Source of the DNA: Sclerotiophoma versabilis
Taxonomy: Eukaryota; Ascomycota; Dothideomycetes; Pleosporales; Didymellaceae
Direction: 5' to 3'
DNA: 64,000 bases
Assembly: GCA_012274445.1 (NCBI GenBank)
Contig: JAAROD010000080.1
Span: forward strand, 2,418,001 to 2,482,000
Shown here: positions 51,917 through 61,394 of the stretch, piece by piece
Numbering within the stretch: position 1 is the stretch's first letter
Layout of the letters: each line of letters begins with the position of its first letter
Position numbers and translations under genes: made by a program
The notes under the pieces: generated by a model
Databases searched by the model: none
Seen by the model: only the letters and a program-made list of their open reading frames with translations
What the model was told of the DNA's origin: nothing

Positions 51917-52480
51917 TCACACAAACGTCTGAACCCCTTCACACCCACCCTCCCTAACAACGTCATGATCAGGCACCCTCCCCCCTTCAAACGGCGCAAG
52001 CACCCCCACCGTCTCCCGGTCACTCGGATACGTCGTCACATGCCCCAAACCCGTAGTATCCACGGCAAACAGCAGTCCGCCCGCTCCGCCAACGACCCAC
52101 AGCTCCTGGCCCGGGTCATCAGGGAGCGTGACGTGCGCCAGGCCAGACACAAAGTGCACAATCTGCGGGACAGGCGCGGTGTGCAGGCCGCCGCTGAAGC
52201 GGGGCGGGAGGACTGTGTAGGCCAGGTTTGTGACGTTTGTGAGCGTGGCGGCTTTGGCGCCGGCGGTGCCGGGTGTGGAGGAGGTGGTGAAGGGGGTGGT
52301 GAGGCGCCAGCATTGGATTACGGTGCGGTTGTTGATTGTTACTAGGGCGGGGGCTGTGAGGTATGTTGGTGCTGTTGTGTTGGGGGATTGGGCGTGAGTG
52401 GGTGAGAGCAGGGAGAGCAGGGAGAGCAGGGAGAGCAGGCAGGTCAGGTGGCTCAGATTTCGTAGGGTGTGGAGGGGCAT
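51917..52480 (-). CDS. Small secreted protein, possibly cupin-like
   Basis: A single exon of 187 residues, ATG at 52480. It opens with a signal peptide: MPLHTLRNLSHLTCLL, then a repeated Leu-Leu-Ser core, then a likely cleavage after THA-Q. The mature part has several strands with the order of a small beta-barrel (RFSGGLHTAPVPQIVHFVSG, VTLPDDPGQELWVVGG, VDTTGLGHVTTYPSD), which suggests a cupin-like fold. The first metal-ligand pattern is only partly present, so this is tentative. Three N-glycosylation sequons are near the N-terminus. Many Dothideomycetes secrete proteins of this size; no effector function should be assumed. No introns. Confidence 0.6.
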   Translation of the reverse strand: MPLHTLRNLSHLTCLLSLLSLLSLLSPTHAQSPNTTAPTYLTAPALVTINNRTVIQCWRLTTPFTTSSTPGTAGAKAATLTNVTNLAYTVLPPRFSGGLHTAPVPQIVHFVSGLAHVTLPDDPGQELWVVGGAGGLLFAVDTTGLGHVTTYPSDRETVGVLAPFEGGRVPDHDVVREGGCEGVQTFV

Positions 52481-53155
52481 GGTGAGGAGCGTCGAGTGGG
52501 ATTGAAGCTGTGGTTTGGACGAGATTCGTAGTGGTTCAGAAGGGATTTGTAGTTCAGAAGGGAGTTGTAGACGGCCTCGAGCTCTTGTATAGTATGCTAC
52601 CTATGCACTAGATGATACCTGAGCCATGGTCTGCAGACTGCATGCAGTCGAGCGAAGACGCACATGCACCTCTTCACATCGGCGACGAGCTTGTCCGGGC
52701 GTCGGCTCAGGTGCGGGGTGAGATGCTCTGCCCTGGAACTGATTCTTGGAACTGATTCTTGGGCCTGACGTGCGGGGAGTGTGTCTTTGTTCTGGCGACG
52801 TCCAGCAGCCAGCACGTGGGTCGCGGGCGGCGGGGTCGCAGTGCGTCTAGTCCGCGGTCGAGTCGCGGCTCAACTGTGACTAAGCCGAGTTCGACGGCGT
52901 CACGACTTGTGCTGTCATCTGTCGACAGAGGCTTTCGCCATCACGCGCTTGCCACACCGCGCAGCCGCAACAGCAGCAACAGCAACAGCAGCAACGGCAG
53001 CAGCAGCAACACGTCCCCCCTCCCCTCCCCGCTGCAGCCCCTCCCCACGCTGCATGGTAGGACACTGCAGGCGCCGCACCCCATCACCCACCCGCTAGCA
53101 CGCCCATCCTCGGCGCCCGCGCCCACGCCCACGCCCACGCCCACGCCCGGCCAGC
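52481..53155. other. Intergenic region with simple repeats, upstream of the m-AAA protease
   Basis: Divergent promoters for the secreted protein (minus) and the m-AAA protease (plus). Near the protease start are a CAGCAA-type run (about 52,964-53,010) and a (CCCACG)n run (about 53,117-53,145), both probably in its leader. Confidence 0.5.
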
Positions 53156-55864
53156 ATGTCGACGCTCCTACGCCGCACGCCCGGCCAGCTCGCCCGCCTC
53201 GCCCGCCCCACCAGCACAGTCACACCCCGCACGCCCTTCACATTAAGGCGGCGCGTGCCCGTCCCGCAGTGTCTCTACGCCCAGCAGCGCGCCCGCCGCT
53301 TTGCGACCGGCCCCGAGGAGCCCAAGAACGAGAAGAAGGATGAGCCGGTAGAGAAGAAGGACGGCCAGGCCGAGCCGACCACGGATGGCAAGCCGCAGGA
53401 CAAGCCGGCGGCCGACAGCAACATGTCGAAGCTGACGCCTGAGGAGGAGAAGATGCTGGACCAGCTCGTGTCGTTCGTGTCCCTGGGCGTGCCCAAGGCG
53501 CAGCAGAAGGCCGTCAAGGAGGCCATGGAGGAGATCAAGAAGACGGGCATCCCGCCCGAGCTGCGCGAGGAGATGGACAAGCTGGCCCGCGGCGAGAAGC
53601 TCGACCTCGCCACCGCCGCCAAGATCTCGCGCATGACGACCAACATGGCCCGGCGCGCCGCCGAGCAGCAGCAGTTCAAGACCGACGAGCCCCAGCAGTT
53701 CAAGACCGACGAGCCCCAGCAGAAGGCCGGCGCCCACGACCCGGGGCCACAGGGGCAGAAGGAGGGCAAGAAGGAGGGCGCCGGCGGCATGCCCGGCCCC
53801 ATGGGCGGCATGGACGTCAACACCCTGCTCGTCTCCACCTTCCTGGCCTGGATCACATACCGCATGTTTGTCCCCAGCGAGAACACCAAGGAGATCACAT
53901 GGCAGGAGTTCCGCACAACCTTCCTCGACAAGGGCCTGGTCGAGAAGATTGTCATCCTCAACGGCAACAAGGCCAAGGTCCACCTGCACCGCGAGGCCGT
54001 CGCCGGCATGTACCCCGACTCGCCCTCGGTCAACTCCAACTTCTACTACTACTTCACCATTGGCTCCGTCGAGGCCTTTGAGCGCAAGATGGACGACGCC
54101 CAGTACGAGCTCGGCATTCCCAGCTCCGAGCGCATCCCCGTCGCCTACTCGAACGAGATCTCCTGGTTCGGCACCTTCCTGTCCTTCGGCCCCACCATCT
54201 TGCTGCTCGGTTCGCTGTTCTACTTCACACGACGCGCTGGCGGCGGCGGAGGCGGCACTGGCGGTGTCTTCGGCATGGGTAAGAGCCGCGCCAAGAAGTT
54301 CAACCACGAGACAGACATCAAGGTCAAGTTTGCCGATGTTGCTGGTATGGACGAGGCCAAGCAGGAGATTATGGAGTTTGTGTCTTTCCTCAAGGACCCT
54401 GCACGCTTCCAGAAGCTCGGTGCCAAGATTCCCCGCGGTGCCGTCCTGTCTGGGCCCCCGGGTACTGGTAAAACACTGCTTGCCAAGGCCACAGCCGGCG
54501 AGTCTGGCGTGCCCTTCTTCAGTGTGAGCGGTTCTGAGTTTGTGGAGATGTTTGTCGGTGTTGGTGCGTCACGAGTACGAGATTTGTTCGCCAACGCGCG
54601 CAAGAGCACACCGTGTATCATCTTCATCGACGAAATCGACGCTATCGGCCGATCGCGTTCCAAGCAGAACTTTGGTGGTGGCAACGACGAGCGGGAGGCG
54701 ACACTCAACCAGATCCTGACAGAGATGGACGGTTTCAACACAACCGAGCAGGTCGTCGTCCTGGCTGGTACCAACCGACCCGACGTTCTCGACAAGGCGC
54801 TCATGCGTCCTGGACGTTTCGACAGGCATATCAACATCGACCGCCCGACTATGGAGGGCCGAGGCCAGATCTTTGGTGTCCATCTGAAGAAGATCATCAC
54901 CAAGGAGGATATCGACTTCCTCAAGGGCAGGTTGGCAGCTCTCACCCCCGGCTTCTCCGGTGCCGATATTGCCAACTGTGTCAACGAAGCCGCTCTGATT
55001 GGTAAGATTCACTTCACCTCCATATAGTAATCCTGCTAACGACCCCCAGCCGCCCGTTACTCCGCCGATACCGTAACAATGGTGCACTTTGAGCAAGCCA
55101 TTGAGCGCGTCATTGGCGGTCTCGAGAAGAAGTCGCTTGTCCTCAAGCCAGAGGAGAAGAAGACTGTCGCCTACCACGAAGCCGGCCACGCCATCTGCGG
55201 CTGGTACTTCAAATACGCTGATCCCCTGCTGAAGGTCTCCATCATCCCGCGTGGTCAGGGAGCACTTGGCTACGCGCAGTACCTCCCCGCCGGCGACACA
55301 TACCTGATGAACGTGCACCAGCTGATGGATCGCATGGCCATGACGCTCGGCGGGCGAGTATCTGAGGAATTGCACTTCGACACAGTGACCTCCGGTGCAT
55401 CCGACGACTTCCGCAAGGTTACTCAGATGGCCACCGCAATGGTAACGAAATGGGGCATGACCAAGAAGATCGGCTACATCTACTTCGACGACGACAACCA
55501 GCAATCGCAGTTCCAGAAGCCCTTCAGCGAGGAAACAGCCAAGAACATCGACTCAGAGGTAAAGCGCATTGTCGACGAAGCCTACAAGCAGTGCCGCGAC
55601 CTGCTCGAGGAGAAGAAGCACGAAGTCGGCCTTGTCGCCGAGGAGCTGCTGAAGAAGGAAATGCTCGGCCGCGAGGACATGATTCGCTTGCTTGGAAAGC
55701 GTCCTTTCGAGGACCCTCAAGACTTCCACAAGTACTTCAGCGGCGAGTTTGGCAAGGCCCCCGGCCTGATGGAGCCCAAGGGTGAGACGGGCACTAAGGG
55801 CCCGTTGGTTCCGCCAGCGCCTGCTACTTTCAAGGCTATTGAGGGCCCGAGACATCACATCTGA
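53156..55864 (+). CDS. Mitochondrial m-AAA protease subunit (Afg3/Yta12 family)
   Basis: Exons 53156-55001 and 55050-55864, 886 residues. The N-terminus MSTLLRRTPGQLARLARP is an Arg-rich mitochondrial presequence. Two membrane helices follow: about 222-240 (NTLLVSTFLAWITYRMF) and 340-362 (FLSFGPTILLLGSLFYF). Then the AAA domain with Walker A GPPGTGKT (about 431), Walker B IIFIDEIDAIG and the arginine-finger region RPGRFDRH. The peptidase has the zinc motif HEAGH (about 657) in YHEAGHAICGWYFKYADPL. These inner-membrane proteases extract and degrade membrane proteins and process ribosomal protein MRPL32. I cannot decide between the Afg3 and Yta12 branches by eye. A 24-bp exact duplication encodes QQFKTDEP twice. 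Intron 55002-55049 is 48 bp with a GCTAAC branch site. Confidence 0.94.
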
Positions 55865-56045
55865 GCGGATCGAGTGAATTGATGATGGAGGGAGATTGAA
55901 GACAGAGTATCTCCACGACAGAGTATCTCAACGACAGTGCTTCACCGCAGCTTGTCCAAAGAGAAACAGCAAGAAGCAGAAGCAGAAGCAGAAACAGTAG
56001 ATTCTCCTTTCCTTTGTTCGTTCATACCATACCAATCCAAGGCAC

Positions 56046-56070
56046 GGCAAGGCAAGGCAAGGCAAGGCAA
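56046..56070. repeat. (GGCAA)5 microsatellite
   Basis: Five exact GGCAA units, preceded by one GGCAC. Confidence 0.9.
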
Positions 56071-56255
56071 GCATTGGCGTCTCATTCCACTCTCGGTCTT
56101 CTACTTTGCATGCCAGCGTATTGTAGCATAGTTAGACTGGCCCGTCCATGCATAGTATGCGTCCGCGTCTGCGTAGCTGCGTAGTGTGCGTTGCGTAGCG
56201 TGTGGATCGGGCTTGTATGTATTGTACGAATAGCCAGTAAATATCGAAAACGTCA

Positions 56256-56270
56256 CCCCCCCCCCCCCCC
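56256..56270. repeat. C15 homopolymer
   Basis: Fifteen consecutive C on the plus strand, 3' of the m-AAA protease gene; length may be inexact. Confidence 0.9.
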
Positions 56271-56780
56271 TGTTCCTACATCTATGTTGGTGTCGGTATT
56301 GATATCAGCATTAGCCGTATTCATCGCAAAGTCGTGTTTCATCGCATGTAATAAACATCTGACCGATTAGAAAAAATCTCAAGATGCTGTTGGCAAACTG
56401 GGTTGTATTCAAGTGTCAGCGCACCATCAAAGTCCTTGAAAAGTCATGTGGACTCAACTCCTCAACACGCGACTAATTGACAATGCTATTGTTCTTGATT
56501 TCTTGATAAAAAAGCTCAATTTGGTGGATAACAGTGTTCTTTGCGGATCTGCGTTCTCCACAGCGCAACAAACTGCTTCAGACACGGATACTCTATATGT
56601 GTATACAAAAGCATTGTTCGACAACACTTCGTTTAGCCATTTCAATCTGTCGTTCGATCGGTGAATAGACACTGTGAAAGCCAGAGTACTTTTATCAAAG
56701 TGCAAGTGGACTATTTCTGCCTATACGTTCTACCTTGGTCTGCATTGAAATAGGTTAGCAGTCATTGAACGGTCCAAAAA

Positions 56781-57617
56781 ATGATATTCAACTCCATCAC
56801 AGTCCTCCGTCAAGAGCTTAGTAGCTTCACGAAAGGTCCCCATAAAGAGCCTGGTAGCTCCAAACGCGCGCCACTGCGCATATACTCAGCGATAAAGCTC
56901 CAAACAAACCGACCGATCTGGATCACCTCGCCCTACCCAATCTCCTTCAACAACCACATTTGGATTTCGGCCAAGAAGCCCGTACCGCTAATTTTACCCC
57001 GCGACATCCTCATCAACTCTCTCGAACCTCTCAACAAGAGCTTCCAGATCGGATGGGCCAAGCTCCCAGACGAGCTCAAGGTGAAGATCTTCGCCAACCT
57101 CGTCGTCCAAGAATCTGCAATCACCGAGAAGACAAAACATGCTCACTTGGACTATCTCCGCCTGACGCCCGACATGGCCGCCCTGGCTAACACGGCTTTC
57201 TACCAGAAGAACGTTTTTCGAGTAGAGCTCGGTGACGTATTTCGACAGCGCCCAAGGCTTCCTCCGTACTGGTCGTGGTGTGTACATCCGTCACTAAACT
57301 TCACTGGCTTCATTCGTAACATCGAAATCCATATGCCGCTGAAACCTAATTGCTGGTACCACCTACACCGTCTTGCGAGGCGTCAGTATGGTTTTTTCAA
57401 CCTGAAGCGAGTCACAGTGAGTCTCGTGTACGAATTCTTGTCTAACGTTGAGTGGGAGTTGTTTGCGGACGAGGTAGGTAATGATGAGGTGGTGAGATTC
57501 AATTGCCAGGGTACAATTTCTGCTGTGGTTCGCACGGCATCTGCAGCCTCGATGTCACATATTTCTGATCATACTATTTTGGAGTTTATCCGGACGAGAA
57601 TTCAGTTCCTTCCCTAA
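56781..57617 (+). CDS. F-box-like protein, function unknown
   Basis: A single exon of 278 residues starting at ATG 56781. An F-box-like pattern lies at about residues 91-115 (WAKLPDELKVKIFANLVVQ; L-P-x-E-L-x-x-x-I-F). The rest (NTAFYQKNVFRVELGD, GFIRNIEIHMPL, FFNLKRVTVSL) reads like short C-terminal families seen in lineage-specific F-box genes. F-box proteins bring substrates to SCF ubiquitin ligases through Skp1. No leucine-rich repeats or WD40 domain are visible, so the target is unknown. It lies in an AT-richer, gene-poor stretch, as expected of an expanded accessory family. Confidence 0.65.
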   Translation: MIFNSITVLRQELSSFTKGPHKEPGSSKRAPLRIYSAIKLQTNRPIWITSPYPISFNNHIWISAKKPVPLILPRDILINSLEPLNKSFQIGWAKLPDELKVKIFANLVVQESAITEKTKHAHLDYLRLTPDMAALANTAFYQKNVFRVELGDVFRQRPRLPPYWSWCVHPSLNFTGFIRNIEIHMPLKPNCWYHLHRLARRQYGFFNLKRVTVSLVYEFLSNVEWELFADEVGNDEVVRFNCQGTISAVVRTASAASMSHISDHTILEFIRTRIQFLP

Positions 57618-59396
57618 CCCTGATGCATCATCCATCGGCTTCGTGGTGAACTCGACGAACGTCTATCCAAGCGAGCTGGAGTGCACAGTGTTTTTAAAAC
57701 GAAATATGCACTTCAGTTTAGACCTTTGTATAATTCATGCGGATAGATAGCTACTTGGCTATAATGCTACAGTTAATTGTATGTCAGCGTAGTAGTATCT
57801 AGCAGATGTTTATTATTAAAATCAACTGTAGTATTAATCATTCTACCAGTACTTTGAAAGGATTTATTAGTATCATTTTTTATTTATTTTCTAGTTCATA
57901 CTTCCAGCCCAGATATGTCAATAGTCTTGAGTTGGAACTCACTCAGCTTCTCTTGGATCAAGGCCATAATCAGCATTTGAGCATCTTGTATGGGACTGAA
58001 GGCGGAACACCACAGTAGACGAGGTGCCAGTGAATTTGAGGAATCAAAGATATGGGGGGCTTTTAGGATCGCGTGGAACTAGAAGAAAAGCGCAAACAGT
58101 GTTTGCCTAGGGCTGGTCAGCAATCGAAGCCGCAATCTCCACGTCAATCATTGCTTCAGGTAAATAGCCAGGCTCTCACCAGCGTAAGAATGATCTTTGT
58201 GCACTGCTTACATATCTTCTCATTTGCGCTCTCGAAGCTTGTAAGAGCCCACGCTCGTCTTCTGCTTCAATGCGCATCCGCTCTGACTGTTAGCGCTTGC
58301 ATTCTTCATCCGCCTTCAAACGCGCTACCCAGCATCTTGTCGCGAACTCTGCCTGTCGTTCCTGGCTCAGTCCTGCAGCTTTCTCCTAGTCTCCCATCGT
58401 TGTTTTTCAGATGAAACGGAATGTGTCGCCAAAGCTACATGTAATGTAACTGAGTTCGGTAGCTTGTTTATTGAGTTTGCAGATGCAAAAGCCGTTATGT
58501 CCTCCTATTGTTTACCCCATTGCGAGGAGCTTAATCGATACCACAGAACTGGCTGTCGCGTTCCAGATGCCAAAGTAACCAGATGGGGTTAAGAGACAAA
58601 GATTACGTGCAAGCAGAGCTGTGCAGGCTAGAGCGCGGCCACTTATAAAGGAACCTTCTTGCACCTCTGTGTCGGCAAAATCAGGTAAGGCAGCCGTGCA
58701 TGATGATGTCGACGTCTGATGCGTCAATGTCGCTTTCTTTGGCATTGAAAACTTGATTCTAGCCCATACGTAATGCGCGTTCTACGAAGGAGCTAGTACT
58801 TGGTGTTGCATCGCACAAAATAGATGCTGGCACGTCAAACTCATCCTCCATTTACGTAGAATAAACAATTCCCAAGGCTATCTACAACACGAGAAAACCT
58901 CACAACAGCTGTCTATACATATAATCAAATACATTTATAGTTTTAATTGTTTTTACCGAGTATTGTGGCTGCAAATATCTATTCTGTATAGGGTCCTTAA
59001 GTTGAGGCGCACAATCGGTCACGTAGCTTGTGCGGTGCAAGACCAAATACTAGCTCCTTCGTAGAGTGCGATCATCCTAGGAACGCGCGCTTGTCTGGTT
59101 GGCCAACCTCTAAACTGTTGAGAGTAAGTTCAATATTCGGTTACTGACAAAGTAGAGCAGGCATTTTAACGGGCGATACATTAGCGCCACTATAACTGAC
59201 AGCTATTGGGACCGAATACCTCACAACCGTACAAATGGCGTTTACGCTCGCAAAAGGTGCTCGCTCTATCAGTTCGTGCGGCCATTTCACCCCGGCTGAA
59301 CAATGCCAATACTGGAAGCACATGGAATCGAAAGCACGGCTACAGCCGAGGCCAATCATTCAAAGGCCACCTTGACCACAAAAGCTACATCCGTGA
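57618..59396. other. AT-rich gene-poor region with a possible coding relic
   Basis: About 1.8 kb. At 58,180-58,390 the minus strand reads as a charged, coiled-coil-like relic (RLKADEECKR, stop, QSERMRIEAEDERGLL). Another minus-strand frame at 58,512-58,745 is open but unrecognised. AT-rich stretches lie at 57,700-57,900 and 58,910-58,980. I see no intact gene. Confidence 0.4.
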
Positions 59397-60518
59397 GGTT
59401 ATAATCCTGAGATATATGTCTGGGCTTCACCGGAATGGAACAAAAGCCTGCGAGACGATTTCTTGCCGGGTAGCATCCTGAAGATTGTATCGTGGAACCT
59501 TCAATTTTCTACGCCTGATCCTGCGCGTCGAGCGACTGCAGCGCTTGATCATTTGCAGGAACGTTTTGGAATAGTACCAGGCTCTCTAATTGTCATGCTC
59601 CAGGAGGTTTGCCTAGAATCCCTTCATGCCCTCCTTGAACATCCATGGGTGCAAAGGAATTTCAATTTGACTATCTCGACACCTCCACGCTCCATATACG
59701 ATGACGTACATGGAGACTCCTTTAATTTCAAGAAGCTGTACTGGGAGGCAGCACCGTACTTCACCCTGATGATGTTACCAAAATCACTCAGGATACTGGA
59801 CTGCTTCTGCGTACCCCTCGTTAGCAGCATGGGAAGAGACGCACTGTTTGTTGATATCCTAATATCAGCTGGAGGTTGATTAATATCCAACAGGTTGATT
59901 CGTCTCTGCACTACCCATCTGGAATCTCTGTATGGTAGCGAGACTTATTAATTTAGTTAGTTAGCTAAAATCTCGAATTTGATTAAAGAGACACGAGCTA
60001 AAGACCATGATAATATCGCGGGCTTTGTTGGAGGCGGCATGAACGCTATTACTCTGTGTGATCACGACCTGCACAAGGCGAATGAAGTGGATCTAAAGGA
60101 TGTCTGGGAGGATATACCCGCACCAACAGTACTGGTATTGAAGCCTTTTTAGAAAGACATGTCTTTTTGTCAAGCAAGAGGCAATACTTGGGGTTACCAA
60201 TCAAAAGGAGCGCGCAACAGAAAGCGTTTGGACAAGTTCTACTACACTGGGCACCTGGAGACAGTTCCACTGTCAGAGCCGCAATATGTGACAGGAAAAA
60301 TTGGACGAATAGGAATTGGATGTAAAACAGAAGTGGAAGCTTGGCAAGGTGAAGCAGGAACTGCAGTGTTTGTTCGTGGAAGCCTTGTGAACAAGACACG
60401 CATTGAGTACTATACAGCACGGCAAGCGATGAAGAGGCCGGGCGTCCGCCGCGTAAAGATAGACTTCTGGGTCAGCGACCACTTCGGAATTGCTGTTGGA
60501 ATTAAAGTCCGTGAATAG
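59397..60518 (+). pseudogene. Endonuclease/exonuclease/phosphatase-family gene (TDP2-like), stops but no frameshift
   Basis: One reading frame carries the whole fold in order: VSWNLQF (N-terminal strand), VMLQEVCLESL (metal-binding Glu), RLCTTHLESL, GFVGGGMNAI, GNTWGYQSK, KRLDKFYYTG, and VSDHFGIAVGI (catalytic His of SDH) to the stop at 60518. In-frame stops interrupt it at 59877 (TGA), 59949 (TAA), 59958 (TAG) and 60150 (TAG); another TGA lies just upstream at 59394. There is no frame change from 59397 to 60518. The usual GDMN motif reads GGMN, so an active-site Asp is replaced by Gly. Relatives act on phosphodiester bonds in DNA repair or as secreted phosphatases. All four internal stops could come from C-to-T changes, as expected for RIP, though the ancestral codons are unknown. 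Confidence 0.72.
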
Positions 60519-61394
60519 AAAATAACATAAGCTGCTTGCAAGCTTTTGTTCAATGGGTGGCCCTGATATTGAGTTGGGCTGTAGATACAGGCTTGCGACT
60601 CTTCAGTGCTGAACGATCTTAAAATGTAGTGCTAGTATTAGAAATAAGGCCATATTGCGGGTTGTGTCGCTAAGCATCTCGTCGGCTTTACTGTTAGCAT
60701 AAGCTATAGCTATTTCTAGAACAGATTTTGTGAAAAGTATAGCGTTAGATTTATTATAATATCTTACAACAATATCTAAGCATAACAGTGCATAGTTACT
60801 AAAGTCTAACTTATGCTATTATACTCTGCTCTCTTGATTTACTTGTTATAATATTCTTTTATTATTAATAATGAATCTACTAAACTAAATTTTGTAGAAC
60901 TTTTTAAATTCTATTAATGACTAGTATTATAATCTATCATACTTAAACTTCTGTTTCAGATCTTTAAATAAAGGGAATACATTTAGGCTAAGAAGAATTC
61001 GGAAATATGTTACTGATAAATTGATTAATAGCATAGTTAATCTGATACTAAACCTCTGCTAGATACTAATGCTCTAGAAGAGAATTGACTGTGGAATATT
61101 AAACAGAAAGTTATTGCTCAGATATGTCATAACAAGAGATAGTAAAGGTCCAAAGTGCAAACCTGTCTTAGAACACACTGCGTCCTAGCTTGCTTAGATA
61201 GACATTAATTGCTAGTACTGTTTCTGTTGCAAAGTTCGTCTTATTGTATGACGCGAGGCAAAGTAAGTAAAACAAGTGGCATTCGGTTATAGATATTGGT
61301 ATTGTGTGCAAAGAGATCGTTGTGTATTCGTTTGAATTTATACAATATCATGCAAAGTACAAGTACAATCTAAGTAGATGAAAAGCTGAACAGA
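60519..61394. other. Strongly AT-rich, gene-free region
   Basis: About 870 bp, very TA-rich (notably 60,640-61,060) with no recognisable frame, consistent with decayed or RIP-mutated repeat DNA. It also holds the 3' flank of the Ca2+-ATPase gene. Confidence 0.55.

Larger units (their letters stand above)
55865..56780. other. Intergenic region with simple repeats
   Basis: About 900 bp of 3' flank. It contains AGAAGC-type hexamers near 55,965-56,000, (GGCAA)5 at 56046-56070 and a C15 run at 56256-56270. No gene recognised. It marks the start of the second accessory patch. Confidence 0.5.

Noticed and set aside
53243..54307. 354-residue minus-strand frame opposite the m-AAA protease
   Set aside because: Antisense of a GC-rich coding exon; the plus strand encodes an unmistakable AAA protease.
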